Below are positions 34,801 through 43,538 of a stretch of 64,000 nt of DNA, piece by piece. A model generated the notes under the pieces. The model did not search any database. It was not told the origin of the DNA and saw only the letters and a program-made list of their open reading frames with translations. Each line of letters opens with the position of its first letter. Position 1 is the stretch's first letter. Source of the stretch: Herpetosiphon aurantiacus DSM 785 (lineage in GTDB: Bacteria; Chloroflexota; Chloroflexia; Chloroflexales; Herpetosiphonaceae); assembly GCA_000018565.1 (NCBI GenBank), contig CP000875.1:4479199-4543198 (forward strand), in the 5' to 3' direction. Made by a program: the position numbers and the translations under genes.

Positions 34801-35210
34801 AGCAGCTCTTTCGTGAATTAGGCCACTACGACCCCAAGCGAGTAATTTTGGCCGAAATGCTTGGGCGAATCGCGTTCGTGGAAGGTCGGCGAGCTTGCGC
34901 CAATCGGATGGCTGCTCGTGCTTTGCGGCTGGCCCAACAACTCAATGAACCACAATCGCTATTTCGCAGCCAAGCCTTGCAGATCTATTTGCAAGCCTAT
35001 AACGGCCAACGCCGCCAAGCCAGCGAGGCGATTGATCAACTGCTGCAATTATCGGTTAACAATAATTATTTGTTGGCTTTAGGCTTGATCATTGGCGCGA
35101 CGATTAAGCGCCTGAATGGCGATTACACGGTTGCCCTAGCCCATCAAGAACGTGCTGACATTTTATTTGAGCAGATGAATACCCCAGCGATGCTCCGCGA
35201 ATACATGTAA
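31839..35210 (+). CDS. Zinc-ribbon / class III cyclase / AAA ATPase / TPR signalling protein
   Basis: A 1123-residue cytosolic protein. Residues 1-55 hold two Cys4 zinc ribbons (CSTCNF...FCGNC and CFSCGA...FCGTC). A class III nucleotide cyclase domain follows (~66-240) with metal aspartates in FADVCNYTNL and TIDKFTGDGLMAVFG, so it could make cAMP. Then a STAND-like ATPase: Walker A LTGRAGVGKTRL (~290) and Walker B IVIDDVQWADD. The C-terminal ~450 residues are TPR repeats. This CHD-AAA-TPR order is common in Chloroflexota and actinobacteria. ATG 31839 has only a weak ribosome site. Single-gene unit. Confidence 0.9.
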   Translation: MTVQTTTCCSTCNFAENPPSARFCGNCASPLPLHCFSCGAANPPGFRFCGTCATGLIEYIPAATTRRVVTILFADVCNYTNLTNRLGAEHMYSLLDPCLRRLGETVRRFEGTIDKFTGDGLMAVFGMPVALEAHAAQAAYAALAMFEELAAYNETIAHAGVQFQIRVGLASGEVIAGLLGSDRYSDLTVIGGPVNLAARLQQVTDPGTIMVDGDLAQSLQTSFMFNEQHPVALKGFEQPITAAILAGKQLAQAVVDGSFGLPLIGREAELRNLIGATELLHNGMGGVIGLTGRAGVGKTRLTAEIIQHLHSREVKVLTNDCSSATRIVPYSAFLGLIRQLFQIDHADSAATIHHKIQLMIHSLGNMPLDLLPYIEYLLSLDFIDQSLVERVQHLDAAQLKRHVFLAIRELLVACTRQQSMAIVIDDVQWADDLSLELLEFIAETFDASSLLLYLVARDDETPQIRQTFNRILAQARQRGLVLELNSLSPEAAEALIKQILPQASAVMIDHLVRQADGVPFYLEELARHALHAGLDIQAQSSDSLQIPSMPLSLQALMRSRYDRLPNDLAHSLALAAVIGRRFSQQLLCQLRPEQPINQQLQQLQQRGFVQPIANHHDDWAFSHLLLQETIYASLLQQQRYNLHGEVALALETHDEQRPELYLDALAYHFSRSQLTHKALEYLLLAAQRAASRFANDDALRLYDQAMPLLSELDHPAAEQAVSLFHGRGDVLSFVGRYDEARMAYQQAMSMIQPNPETQATHATILRQLAATYEKQGNYDEAMLHLDQARLVLADGALFDHARIDCDAGWIAFHRGNLTQAERLLNNALTISELNQHHGLQALAANRLAGVYWQRGSLKAAQALVNQSLAVSRYLGDLPAMSRALNNLGVIAMELVDWHAAANYYEQSLETTQAIGDLNGQILAINNRSHCMLMLGLLNDALRFSQMAFRLARQIGAKLHMATALIQQGTISFYVQDYPRARRYYLQAEQLFRELGHYDPKRVILAEMLGRIAFVEGRRACANRMAARALRLAQQLNEPQSLFRSQALQIYLQAYNGQRRQASEAIDQLLQLSVNNNYLLALGLIIGATIKRLNGDYTVALAHQERADILFEQMNTPAMLREYM

Positions 35211-35243
35211 AAACGCTGAGTTGTAACCACAACCCAGCGTTTT
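35209..35243. terminator. Bidirectional terminator between convergent genes
   Basis: AAAACGCTG-A-GTTGT pairs with ACAAC-C-CAGCGTTTT across a 4-nt loop. T-rich on both outward strands, serving the cyclase gene (+) and the subtilase gene (-). Confidence 0.85.
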
Positions 35244-35315
35244 GTTGCGCTATTTTTTTGATGCCAAAATGTGGAAGCATCGCTGCTCCCACGCTCCGCT
35301 CGAAATGGTTGAAAT

Positions 35316-37115
35316 TTAGTCGCTCACGAGGCTTCCAGCGTTGACATTGGTGGTTCCACTCGCAGCAGCGTTATTGCCAGCCCACGTGCTATAACTGCCA
35401 GCCCACGTGCTGTAACTGCCAGCCCACGTGCTGTAACTGCCAGCCCACGTGCTGTAGCTGCCAGCCCACGTGCTGTAACTACCAGCCCATGTTAGATAAC
35501 TGCCAGCCCATGTACTATAGCTCCCCGCCCAGGTGCTGTAGCTGGTCGCAAGGGTTGAGCTATAGGTCGTGGTGTTATCAGTAAAAGTGTTGGTCACCGC
35601 ATCATACTCAGTCGAGCCTTGGTAATGGTTGCTGGTATCATCGGGGTTGCTGCTCACAATCAGGTCGGTCGGCAAATCCATTCCCGCGTTGGCAGCGCCA
35701 GTGTTGCTACCATCGATCACCGCAGTTGGCACAACTTTGCCTGCGCCTTGTTGCCACGTGCTGTAAGCGGCTTGACCATCATCCAAAGTGGCAAGTTGGG
35801 CCGTGCCAGTCAAACGAGCCTTAATTTGGTTATTGGTCAAATTTGGCTCATCTTGCAACAACAAGGCGACAATTCCACTGACTTCGGCGGCGGCCATCGA
35901 TGTGCCACTCAAGGCATAATAATTAAGCTGTTGCGAGGTTTTCAAATCAGCCCATTCGAGTTTGGCGCGTTCGCTAACCAAACCTGCGGACCCAGAATTA
36001 GCTAACACACTATCGGCGGGCAGGGGTGCAATGACCCGCGAGCCAGCAATCACCACATCGGGCTTAACAAAACGACTTTCGGTTGGCCCAGCCGATGAAT
36101 AGGCTGCTAAACTATCGCTGCCATTGTCGTTGTAGATTGCAGGCCGAATTGCCCCGACACTGATGATATAGGGCACGTTGGCTGGAGCCATAATCGTGGC
36201 AGGATTTGGGCCAGTGTTGCCAGCCGCTGCCACCACCGTGATGCCCTCATTCCAAGCATGCATCACCGCTTGATTGAGCGGATCATACCAGTAGGGCGCA
36301 ATCACTTCGGCTTGCAACGAGAGATTCAGCACCCGAATATCGTACTCGTCAGCATGCTCAATCACCCAATCAATCGCCGCAATAATCGTGCTATACGAGG
36401 CTTGGCCTTGCGAATTTAAGGCCCGAACGACCACATAATTCGCGCCTGGGGCAATCCCGACTTTGGCTCCGCTATAGCCTGCTGGCAAAGCGCGATTATC
36501 GGCTAAAGTGGCAAATACATGCGTTCCATGGCCGTAGGGGTCGCTGCTATTCGTAATTTGGTTGCTTGCCAACATGTCTTTATAAATCAAAAAACGGCTG
36601 CCTTGGTTGTAGCGAGCAGTCGTGTTATCGATGCGCTGCCAACGCTCAGGTCGTTCGATCGCTGGCAAACCCGAATCGATCACTGCCACGGTCACGCCGC
36701 GTCCATCGATACCACGGCGTTGCACCACATCAGCGCCGGTTACAATCGATGGATATTGCAATGGCGCAGGGTTGCTACTTTTGGGGCCAGCCTGCACAGC
36801 AATTGGCTGATCAACAGCTCCTTGCGCTGAGCTAGCAACCGCTTGATCGGCAAAAACCCGCAAGCCTTGCGCTTGCAGTTGAGCAATTTGTGGTTTGGTT
36901 AATTGGGCTACGCTGGTTTCAAAGCGGGCAAATTGGCGTTCGACAGTGCCGCCAACTGCTTGAATTGCCCTAGCTTGGTTGCTTAGCGCAGCACCTTGCA
37001 CTAACATTGATTGCGGTTGGGTGGTTGCAACAGGCTGTGCAAGGCCAATCGCACTCAAAAAGAGGCTTGCCAGCAATAAACTGCGAAAAAATCCTCTGCG
37101 ATGTTCTCTATCCAT
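35316..37115 (-). CDS. Subtilisin-like serine protease (S8) with YSTWAGS repeat tail
   Basis: A 599-residue secreted protease. Signal peptide at ~8-27 (FFRSLLLASLFLSAIGLAQP), an inhibitor-I9-like pro-region, and an S8 domain with the triad D147 (VAVIDSG), H196 (GHGTH) and S406 (SGTSMAA). Residues ~525-580 are eight 7-residue repeats YSTWAGS (one copy YLTWAGS), encoded by near-identical 21-bp units. The tail may bind a surface or a polymer. ATG 37115 has a perfect GGAGG at 4 bp; the longer frame to 37139 has none. Convergent with the cyclase gene. Confidence 0.93.
   Translation of the reverse strand: MDREHRRGFFRSLLLASLFLSAIGLAQPVATTQPQSMLVQGAALSNQARAIQAVGGTVERQFARFETSVAQLTKPQIAQLQAQGLRVFADQAVASSAQGAVDQPIAVQAGPKSSNPAPLQYPSIVTGADVVQRRGIDGRGVTVAVIDSGLPAIERPERWQRIDNTTARYNQGSRFLIYKDMLASNQITNSSDPYGHGTHVFATLADNRALPAGYSGAKVGIAPGANYVVVRALNSQGQASYSTIIAAIDWVIEHADEYDIRVLNLSLQAEVIAPYWYDPLNQAVMHAWNEGITVVAAAGNTGPNPATIMAPANVPYIISVGAIRPAIYNDNGSDSLAAYSSAGPTESRFVKPDVVIAGSRVIAPLPADSVLANSGSAGLVSERAKLEWADLKTSQQLNYYALSGTSMAAAEVSGIVALLLQDEPNLTNNQIKARLTGTAQLATLDDGQAAYSTWQQGAGKVVPTAVIDGSNTGAANAGMDLPTDLIVSSNPDDTSNHYQGSTEYDAVTNTFTDNTTTYSSTLATSYSTWAGSYSTWAGSYLTWAGSYSTWAGSYSTWAGSYSTWAGSYSTWAGSYSTWAGNNAAASGTTNVNAGSLVSD
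35376..35543 (-). repeat. 21-bp tandem repeats, eight copies, within the subtilase gene
   Basis: Units of the type CAGCCCACGTGCTGTAACTG. The central copies are almost identical, while the outer (N-terminal-side) copies differ at several bases, which is consistent with recent expansion in the middle. Confidence 0.9.
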
Positions 37116-37403
37116 AGCGCCTCCAAAATTGGCATACATGCGATGTTTCGAGCGGAATGAGGCTGCTATATCATAGGCTATGCCAGTATTCGACGTTATG
37201 TATGGCCATTAGTCCTAGCTTATACTAGCCCATGGGGGAGATGCCAAGGCTTGTAGTAGCTTTTTCATCAACCATTAAGCTCGCTATGCTATAACTTCAA
37301 CAGCGTGCTCCATGGCTTACAAGGATGCATTGGGTTCTGACATAGGTTTTACGCTTCGTACCAATGATTCTATGGTTCATCATTGGATGGGTGACTACCC
37401 CAG

Positions 37404-37481
37404 ATTGCCCTTGAGGGGGTGCTGGGGGATTAAAGCCCCCGGCGTTTCCCGCCTTGAGGCGGGACGGAAGGGTGGTGAATC
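37404..37481. repeat. Dispersed repeat (family C), copy 2
   Basis: Begins ATTGCCCTTGAGGGGGTG and ends GACGGAAGGGTGGTGAATC, parallel to 12958-13034, with its own inner hairpin CCCGCCTTGAGGCGGG. The rest of the 442-bp gap 37116-37557 shows no gene. Confidence 0.7.
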
Positions 37482-37557
37482 CCAATGATTGGTTAAAAAC
37501 CGATCCTTGAAGGGTGATCTATGCACATTACAACAACCCGCCTATAAGGAATTTTTG

Positions 37558-38523
37558 ATGATTGACGATCCTTTTGCCGATTTAGTGGCTGTGCCACGCG
37601 GCAGCAAAGATATTCCAAATGTCTCGCATTTAGTCTATTCGCGGCGCTGGCAATACCTTGGTGGAGTATTGGGAATGCTTGGGTTGGGCAGCCTTACTGC
37701 CTTATTTGCTAGCCAACCACCACGTTGGGCCAAGCCAATACTCGGCTCGTTGCTAGCAGCGGGGCTGACTGCGGGTGGGCTTGGGGTTGGTAACATTTGG
37801 CGCTTAGCAGTTGAACGGCATACATTGCGCTTACCCCGCTGGCCAAGTGCCCTCAATGGCTTCAAAATTGCCCATCTCAGCGATTTGCATCTTGGGCCAA
37901 ACTATAGCCAGCGTGTGCTGCGTCAAGCACTCAACGCGATCAACGCTTGGCAACCTGAAATTATTTTATTAACTGGCGATTTTGTTAATCGTCCAAGCGA
38001 TGTTGATACATTAGAACAGATGCTGACGGGAATTTCAGCGCCCTTGGGCGTGTATGCCTGCCTTGGCAACCACGACTACTGGGACGATCCGCAACTGATT
38101 GCCCGCACGCTCAAAAAAGTTGGCGTAGAGGTATTGATCAATCAACATCGGCTGGTGCAATGGCGGGATCAATCAATTGTCATCGCTGGAGTAGCCGATC
38201 CATGGCAGGCCGATGCTGATTTGGCACAGGCGTTGCACAACGCTCCAGCAGTACCAGTGGTATTGCTAGCCCATGGCCCCGATTTTGCCGACATCGCGGC
38301 TGAGCAGCCAGTAGCCTTACAACTTTCGGGACACGCCCATGCTGGCCATATCAATGCACCGTGGTTGGGGCCGTTGGTTGTGCCACGTTGGGGCGAAAAA
38401 TACCCACACGGCCAATTTCGCATCGGCCAATGTGGGTTGTATGTGAGTCGGGGTTTGGCAGGTCTGCCAATTCGCTTTGGGGCAACGCCCGAGGTTGGCT
38501 TATTGACCTTAATGGCAACCTAG
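37558..38523 (+). CDS. Metallophosphoesterase (YkuE/YaeI-like)
   Basis: A 321-residue membrane-anchored phosphoesterase. Two hydrophobic segments at ~45-85, then a calcineurin-like domain with the five metal blocks: HLSDLHLG, LLTGDFV, CLGNHDYW, LLAHGPD and LSGHAHAGHI. Relatives hydrolyse phosphodiesters in lipids or UDP-linked lipid precursors; the true substrate is not known. AAGGA lies 7 bp before ATG 37558; the frame extends upstream to 37489 through the repeat edge. Its stop overlaps the convergent PrsW-like gene by 4 bp. Confidence 0.88.
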   Translation: MIDDPFADLVAVPRGSKDIPNVSHLVYSRRWQYLGGVLGMLGLGSLTALFASQPPRWAKPILGSLLAAGLTAGGLGVGNIWRLAVERHTLRLPRWPSALNGFKIAHLSDLHLGPNYSQRVLRQALNAINAWQPEIILLTGDFVNRPSDVDTLEQMLTGISAPLGVYACLGNHDYWDDPQLIARTLKKVGVEVLINQHRLVQWRDQSIVIAGVADPWQADADLAQALHNAPAVPVVLLAHGPDFADIAAEQPVALQLSGHAHAGHINAPWLGPLVVPRWGEKYPHGQFRIGQCGLYVSRGLAGLPIRFGATPEVGLLTLMAT

Positions 38524-39461
38524 AAATCTTCGTGAACTTCGAGAATTCGGCGGCGCAGCGGGTATAAATCGGCGGGACGACAATGCACATCGCCGATCCG
38601 CAGCTGATATTTCAAGAATGCCAACTCAGTGAGTAAATGATGGCGAGTACGCACCGTTTGCACTGCTCGCCAGCCGCCGCGAAAGAGCGCTTCCCATTGG
38701 CTTTGCACCCGACGGCGGGTTGACCGCACGGTTTGGTAGGTCGCTTGGTCGATAAATCCACAGCGAATTTCCTCAACCAATTCTAGATCGATCCAATAGC
38801 GCTCTTTACGCCAGGCGATGATTGCCACCAACACCACAATTAACACGCCGCCGCTGCTGATCAACCATGCGATCAATACACCAGGAAAGCGATAGCTAAT
38901 CGTCATATTGTGCAGTGCGTGGAACACGACAGCCAAAATCAGGCTCAATGGCTGCATCACAACCACCACCCAACGGCGGCGCTCGTAGCGAATCATGCCC
39001 AACGCCACCCCAATGATGCTGGTGTAGAAGGCATGATTAAAGCCAAATAGCACCACACGCAGCCACAGTAATGAAGTAATCGAGCCGCCACGACTAGCAA
39101 AATAAATCGCATTTTCGGTCATAGCAAAGCCAAAACCAATCAGTGCGCCATAAATAATGCCATCGAGCACGCCATCGAACTCATAGCGAAAGAACATATA
39201 AATGCCAAACAATGCCAAGGCTTTGAGTGGTTCTTCGACCAACGGAGCATACCAAACTGGTTGGCTGCCACGGTCAAAACCTAAAGTTGAAGCAGTATTG
39301 GGCAATTCAGCCAACAACGCGAGGGCCACGGCAGGCACCGCACCCCATACAAACACTGCTAACAGCAGCGGCCATGGTTCTTTTTCATAGCGATCAAGCC
39401 ACCACAAAAAGGTCACGTACAGCAGCGTTGGCAATACCGTCAAAACAATTGCAAGCCACAT
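38520..39461 (-). CDS. PrsW-family intramembrane protease
   Basis: A 313-residue protein with about seven membrane segments. Family motifs are present: VEEPLKALALFG with the paired glutamates, FAMTENAIYF, GFNHAFYTS and FHALHN, whose Glu and His residues are the presumed zinc ligands. PrsW cleaves an anti-sigma factor in Bacillus; the target here is not known. The ~90 residues after the last membrane segment are cytoplasmic and basic and are not usual for the family. No sigma or anti-sigma gene is adjacent. Confidence 0.85.
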   Translation of the reverse strand: MWLAIVLTVLPTLLYVTFLWWLDRYEKEPWPLLLAVFVWGAVPAVALALLAELPNTASTLGFDRGSQPVWYAPLVEEPLKALALFGIYMFFRYEFDGVLDGIIYGALIGFGFAMTENAIYFASRGGSITSLLWLRVVLFGFNHAFYTSIIGVALGMIRYERRRWVVVVMQPLSLILAVVFHALHNMTISYRFPGVLIAWLISSGGVLIVVLVAIIAWRKERYWIDLELVEEIRCGFIDQATYQTVRSTRRRVQSQWEALFRGGWRAVQTVRTRHHLLTELAFLKYQLRIGDVHCRPADLYPLRRRILEVHEDF

Positions 39462-39516
39462 TGATTTTCTCGTTGATTGATTGCGGCGCTCAGCCTGGCC
39501 ATCAATACGGTATGAC

Positions 39517-41322
39517 CTACTCCGTCACCCATGGTCGGGAATCGGGTTCGGGAATACTTAGCTCAGCGAGACGGGCATTTGTGGGAATCCCATCACTGTC
39601 CCATCCATGCAGAGCATAATATTTCGTTAGCAGTGTGTCAAGGGTGGGAATTTGATTGGCGGCAATACCGCTGGTCAATGGTTGTTGTTGCCAGCGGGTG
39701 CTGAGGTCGTCGCTATGGCCCCATTGCAAGGCCAGCAGCCGCTCGACCGTAATAATTCGCTCGCCAACTTTGGCTAAATCGGTCGGCGAAACGCTCTTGC
39801 CAATATCGGCACTTAGAATTGTCGCCAGTTCTTTGGGGGTAATTTGGTAGGCCAAGGCCGCCAAGCGCCGACAAATTCCAGCGCTATCGAGGCCAGCGAC
39901 AAAGCGTTCATGCCAAATCAGGCGTTCAGGCTTGCCATTGACCACGTTTGGTTGATGGTCGTCGTTGCCTTTGAGCCATTGGGGAATGGTATCAAGCCAC
40001 TCATACCAAGGCATAGCTCCTCGTGCATCGCCACCAATTGAACTGGTCGCCAAGTGCAAGGCCCAACCTTGGGCAGCGCGTGGGTCAAGTGGGCTGATCG
40101 TCAAATTATTGGCCAGCGGGGCAAATTGCTCGCTGCCGTAAAAGACTTGGCTCATCTCGTATACACCCAACGAGAGCAAGCCTCCAATGCCTTGTTTGGT
40201 GGCAATCGCATCGATCGCCGCCAAAATCGCCGCTTCATCGCCCCATTGCAAATCGTATTGGCGGGTCAATTCACGCTGGCGACATTCCATCAAAAAGGCA
40301 ATTGCATTGGCAGTTGCATTGGGATCAAGCCCATAGCGCAGGCAGCGTTGGTTGGCTTCGATAATTGCTGCTGGTGATTGTAAACCGCAGCGTGCCCCAA
40401 AACCCACAATCGCCTCAATTTCGGGGCGAGGTTGGTTGGTGGTAGCAAAATCATGGTAGCAGGGCAGTGGGCAGCGTGGGCAACCACGATCATAAATCTC
40501 GCCAGCATAATCGCCAGTGGTTGGCATCACGCTTGGCTCAGGATCTTGGCCATTGCGTCCGGTGATGGCCCCATGGTTAGCGGCTAAATCAACATAGTAG
40601 CTTGAACCATAATCGCGAATCGCGGTTGCCAATGGGTCGCGGTCGATGCGCTCGGTAATTGGCTTAAACGATGAGAGAAAGTTGGCGGTATCGGCAGGCT
40701 TGACCATACGTGTGCCGCGCACCACAATTGCCTTGAGCCGTTTCAAGGCCATCACCATGCCCGTGCCAGCCGGCTCGGCCAAGTAGCGGCCTTCGGCCAC
40801 CAAAGCCGCATAGGGCAACATCTTTTCGCCAGCCTGACCAAGCGTCAAAACTCGTGCATCAGCGCCGTGCTCGGCCATCAGGGCATCGTTAATTTGCTGG
40901 GTATCAAGGCCATTGAGATGATTCGCGGGGTAGAGTTCAGCTTGGCCATTATCGATCACGGCGTAGAGCCAAGCAGTTGCCTGACCAACCACCCAAACCG
41001 CATCAAAACCAGCGCGTTTGAGCGCCGCGCCCCAATCGCCGACCGCCCAACTATGAATCAAATTGCCAGTCAAGGGCGAACGAGTGGTAGCCACAAAGCC
41101 GCCAGTAGCATAGGCCGGAGTGCCAGCCAACACCCCAGGAGCCAACAGCAACGGATTATCGGGAGAGCGAACTGCTGTATCGGGGGGAACAAAATGATAC
41201 ATCAAGCCCGCTGTCAGCCCACGTCCACCCAAATATAGCTCGCGAATTGGCGATGGGATGTCAAACGTGGAAGTACTGGCTGTGTCGAGGTTAATGCGTA
41301 ACGCACGCCCGATAAACGCCAT
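39517..41322 (-). CDS. Aldehyde:ferredoxin oxidoreductase (tungsten family)
   Basis: A 601-residue protein of the AOR family, which oxidises aldehydes to acids with a bis-pterin tungsten (or molybdenum) cofactor and a 4Fe-4S cluster. N-terminal RALRINLDTAST and YLGGRGLTAGLMY are typical, the AEPAGTGMVMALKRLKAIVVRG pterin segment is near 182-202, and cluster ligands are C281, C284 and C288 (CPRCPLPC) with a distal Cys in DSAGICRRL. GGAAGGAGA sits just before ATG 41322. No ferredoxin or cofactor genes are adjacent, so it seems to be a stand-alone enzyme. Confidence 0.92.
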   Translation of the reverse strand: MAFIGRALRINLDTASTSTFDIPSPIRELYLGGRGLTAGLMYHFVPPDTAVRSPDNPLLLAPGVLAGTPAYATGGFVATTRSPLTGNLIHSWAVGDWGAALKRAGFDAVWVVGQATAWLYAVIDNGQAELYPANHLNGLDTQQINDALMAEHGADARVLTLGQAGEKMLPYAALVAEGRYLAEPAGTGMVMALKRLKAIVVRGTRMVKPADTANFLSSFKPITERIDRDPLATAIRDYGSSYYVDLAANHGAITGRNGQDPEPSVMPTTGDYAGEIYDRGCPRCPLPCYHDFATTNQPRPEIEAIVGFGARCGLQSPAAIIEANQRCLRYGLDPNATANAIAFLMECRQRELTRQYDLQWGDEAAILAAIDAIATKQGIGGLLSLGVYEMSQVFYGSEQFAPLANNLTISPLDPRAAQGWALHLATSSIGGDARGAMPWYEWLDTIPQWLKGNDDHQPNVVNGKPERLIWHERFVAGLDSAGICRRLAALAYQITPKELATILSADIGKSVSPTDLAKVGERIITVERLLALQWGHSDDLSTRWQQQPLTSGIAANQIPTLDTLLTKYYALHGWDSDGIPTNARLAELSIPEPDSRPWVTE

Positions 41323-41460
41323 GCGTGGTCTCCTTCCGAAGCTACTACGATGGGTATTGTACAGTAGGTACACAAGTCTAGCAACGCATACCCTGTACGC
41401 TTGTCAGCCCGACCGCAGGACTGGCCTAAAACCGCTTCTCTAGTCGTTGTAGGCTGCATG

Positions 41461-42498
41461 CTAGCGTGTTTCAAGTCGGGCGCTGTTTAGTGCTGTCCAG
41501 TCAATTTGCACGCCTAAACCTGGCGTTGCTGCTGGCTGAATCGTAGCGGTTGCAAAGTTCAATCCAGTTGCCAGATCGTTGGCGATCAATAATGGCCCAT
41601 CAAGGTCAACGAAATCGGCCAAGCCAGCCAAAGCACAGGCCGCTGAAACCCCGATGCTACTTTCAATCATACACCCAAGCATCACTTGTAAATCATGGGC
41701 TCTGGCGGTGGCAATCGCTGCGCACGCCCCGACAATTCCGCCAGTTTTCATCAACTTGAGGTTTACGCCATCAACCACCTTGGCCCAACGCGCCACATCA
41801 GCCGCAGTTTTAATCGGCTCGTCGGCAAAAATTGGCACGCCATAGTTGGCAGCTTTAAGTTGAGCATAGCCCGCTAAATCATCAACTGCCAACGGTTGCT
41901 CAATCAACTCCACGCCCAATTCAGCCAGCGCCGGAATCAATTGGGCGGCGGTTTCACGGCTCCAACCAGCATTGGCATCAACCCGCAGGCGGCTGTTGGG
42001 TGCGGCTTCGCGAATCAAAACCACGCTGGCTAAATCGGCAGGGCCGCCCAACTTCACCTTGAGAATTGGATAATGCGCTACGGCCAAAGCTTGTTGGCGC
42101 AAAGCTTCAGGCTCTTCAATTGGCAAGGTAACTGAGGTTTGTGGGAGTTCTAAGCCGTTCAAGCCCAAAAGATGACGCAATGACACACCAAGTTGTTGGC
42201 CTAAGCGATCATGCAAGGCTAAATCGACAGCAGCGCGGGCGGCGCGGCTCTCAAAATCGAGCTTGGCCAAGAGCCAATGAATTGCCGCTGGATCATAGCT
42301 GCTGGTAATTGTTTCGCGATAGCGTTCCAGCCAAGCCTGAATTTTAGCAGCAGTTTCGCCGTGGTAGGCTACAGCAGCGGCCTCGCCCCAGCCATCATCT
42401 AAATTCAACAACACATTATGGCGGGTATTGCTAGCTCCGTGGGCAATCCGAAACGTGTTGCGCAAGCGTAGTTCAACCGGATAAATCGCCCATTCCAT
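41461..42498 (-). CDS. Dipeptide epimerase (L-Ala-D/L-Glu type), enolase superfamily
   Basis: A 345-residue muconate-lactonising-subgroup enzyme. Catalytic lysines are K147/K149 (LKVKLG) and K248/K251 (VNLKLMK); metal ligands are D174 (RVDANAGW), E200 (IEQP) and D226 (ADEP). This pattern, with the CMIESSIG block, is that of L-Ala-D/L-Glu epimerases, which convert murein-derived dipeptides for reuse. The gene follows the NlpC/P60 endopeptidase by 2 bp, the same pairing as ykfB-ykfC in Bacillus, supporting a role in cell-wall peptide recycling. Confidence 0.9.
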   Translation of the reverse strand: MEWAIYPVELRLRNTFRIAHGASNTRHNVLLNLDDGWGEAAAVAYHGETAAKIQAWLERYRETITSSYDPAAIHWLLAKLDFESRAARAAVDLALHDRLGQQLGVSLRHLLGLNGLELPQTSVTLPIEEPEALRQQALAVAHYPILKVKLGGPADLASVVLIREAAPNSRLRVDANAGWSRETAAQLIPALAELGVELIEQPLAVDDLAGYAQLKAANYGVPIFADEPIKTAADVARWAKVVDGVNLKLMKTGGIVGACAAIATARAHDLQVMLGCMIESSIGVSAACALAGLADFVDLDGPLLIANDLATGLNFATATIQPAATPGLGVQIDWTALNSARLETR

Positions 42499-42500
42499 GG

Positions 42501-43538
42501 CTACTGCTCCTCGCGAATCCGCCGAATTACCACCAACCCTGGGTTCCCTTGTGCTTGATAGACCTGCGCATTCACTTCATCAATGCGATCAAGCGAGATG
42601 CTCCAATTGCGTTGATTTGCATGAATCATCCACTCGTTGTCAAGGGCAATCGACACATGGTTAATCCGTTCGTGGCGATAATCTTCGATGTTGCGTAGCA
42701 CGCCCCAAAACAGTAAATCGCCAGCTGCAACCTGCTCACGGCTAATTAAACGACCAATTTGCGATTGTTGATCAGCGTCGCGTGGCAATTGCACACCCAG
42801 CCAACGATAGGCAGCCTGAGCCAAACCTGAGCAATCGAAACCAAAACTAGTTGTGCCACCCCACAAATAGGGCACACCAATCAATTGGCGAATTGCTTGC
42901 AACATATCCTCGATACCAGCGCTATCAACCGAACACAAATCTTCAACGGGCGTTAATGAATCGGCTTCGAGCCAACCTGGCAGGCCTGCAGGTGAGCGCA
43001 TAAAGGCTTTGCCATCACGAAATTCGTCAATTTCAAGCCGAATGCCCCATGGCAACAAGCCAATTTGGTCGCCCTCTAAACCCCACAATGGCAACCAACG
43101 GCTGGTCACAACGTGGGTTGCAGCACTTCGATAGGTGCTTGGCTGCTCGTGCAGCACAACACCATTGCGCCGTACCCAACCCAAATAACCATCGCTGGTA
43201 ATTACTTGCAACCATTCATGCTCGTGGGCCAGTACCTCTAAGCCTTCGCCAAAACTGGCCTCAGTCACCAATTCCGAATCGCGAGTAGCCTGCCAGCGCA
43301 CATCTAATACCCCAAAAGTAACGGTTGCAAAGCCATGCTCCGGCTGTTCGCGCAGCACAATCAATTCATCGCGCACATTTGGCAATAAAGCCAACAACGC
43401 CGCATGCTGGCTGCGATCCAACACCCGACCACGGAGCACCGTTCCATTGTCTTCTTCGACGTGGGCAGCTAAAATCGTCATGCGCCGACGATCAAATTGG
43501 GCTGCATACTGATCAATCGTGGTTTGAAGTGGATGCAT
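42501..43538 (-). CDS. NlpC/P60 murein peptide endopeptidase (YkfC-like)
   Basis: A 345-residue cysteine peptidase with two SH3b-like domains (~65-130 and ~140-195) and an NlpC/P60 domain with the catalytic C236 (FDCSGLAQAAYR) and H294 (RINHVSIAL). GVPYLWGGTTSFGFDCSG is typical of gamma-D-Glu-diaminoacid endopeptidases. No signal peptide, so it likely acts on imported or recycled peptides in the cytoplasm, like YkfC. It overlaps the upstream acetyltransferase-like gene by 26 bp and precedes the epimerase by 2 bp. Confidence 0.9.
   Translation of the reverse strand: MHPLQTTIDQYAAQFDRRRMTILAAHVEEDNGTVLRGRVLDRSQHAALLALLPNVRDELIVLREQPEHGFATVTFGVLDVRWQATRDSELVTEASFGEGLEVLAHEHEWLQVITSDGYLGWVRRNGVVLHEQPSTYRSAATHVVTSRWLPLWGLEGDQIGLLPWGIRLEIDEFRDGKAFMRSPAGLPGWLEADSLTPVEDLCSVDSAGIEDMLQAIRQLIGVPYLWGGTTSFGFDCSGLAQAAYRWLGVQLPRDADQQSQIGRLISREQVAAGDLLFWGVLRNIEDYRHERINHVSIALDNEWMIHANQRNWSISLDRIDEVNAQVYQAQGNPGLVVIRRIREEQ

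Noticed and set aside
35376-35543. Possible CRISPR-like array
   Set aside because: The units are contiguous 21-bp codon-phased repeats inside an intact protease gene; there are no spacers.
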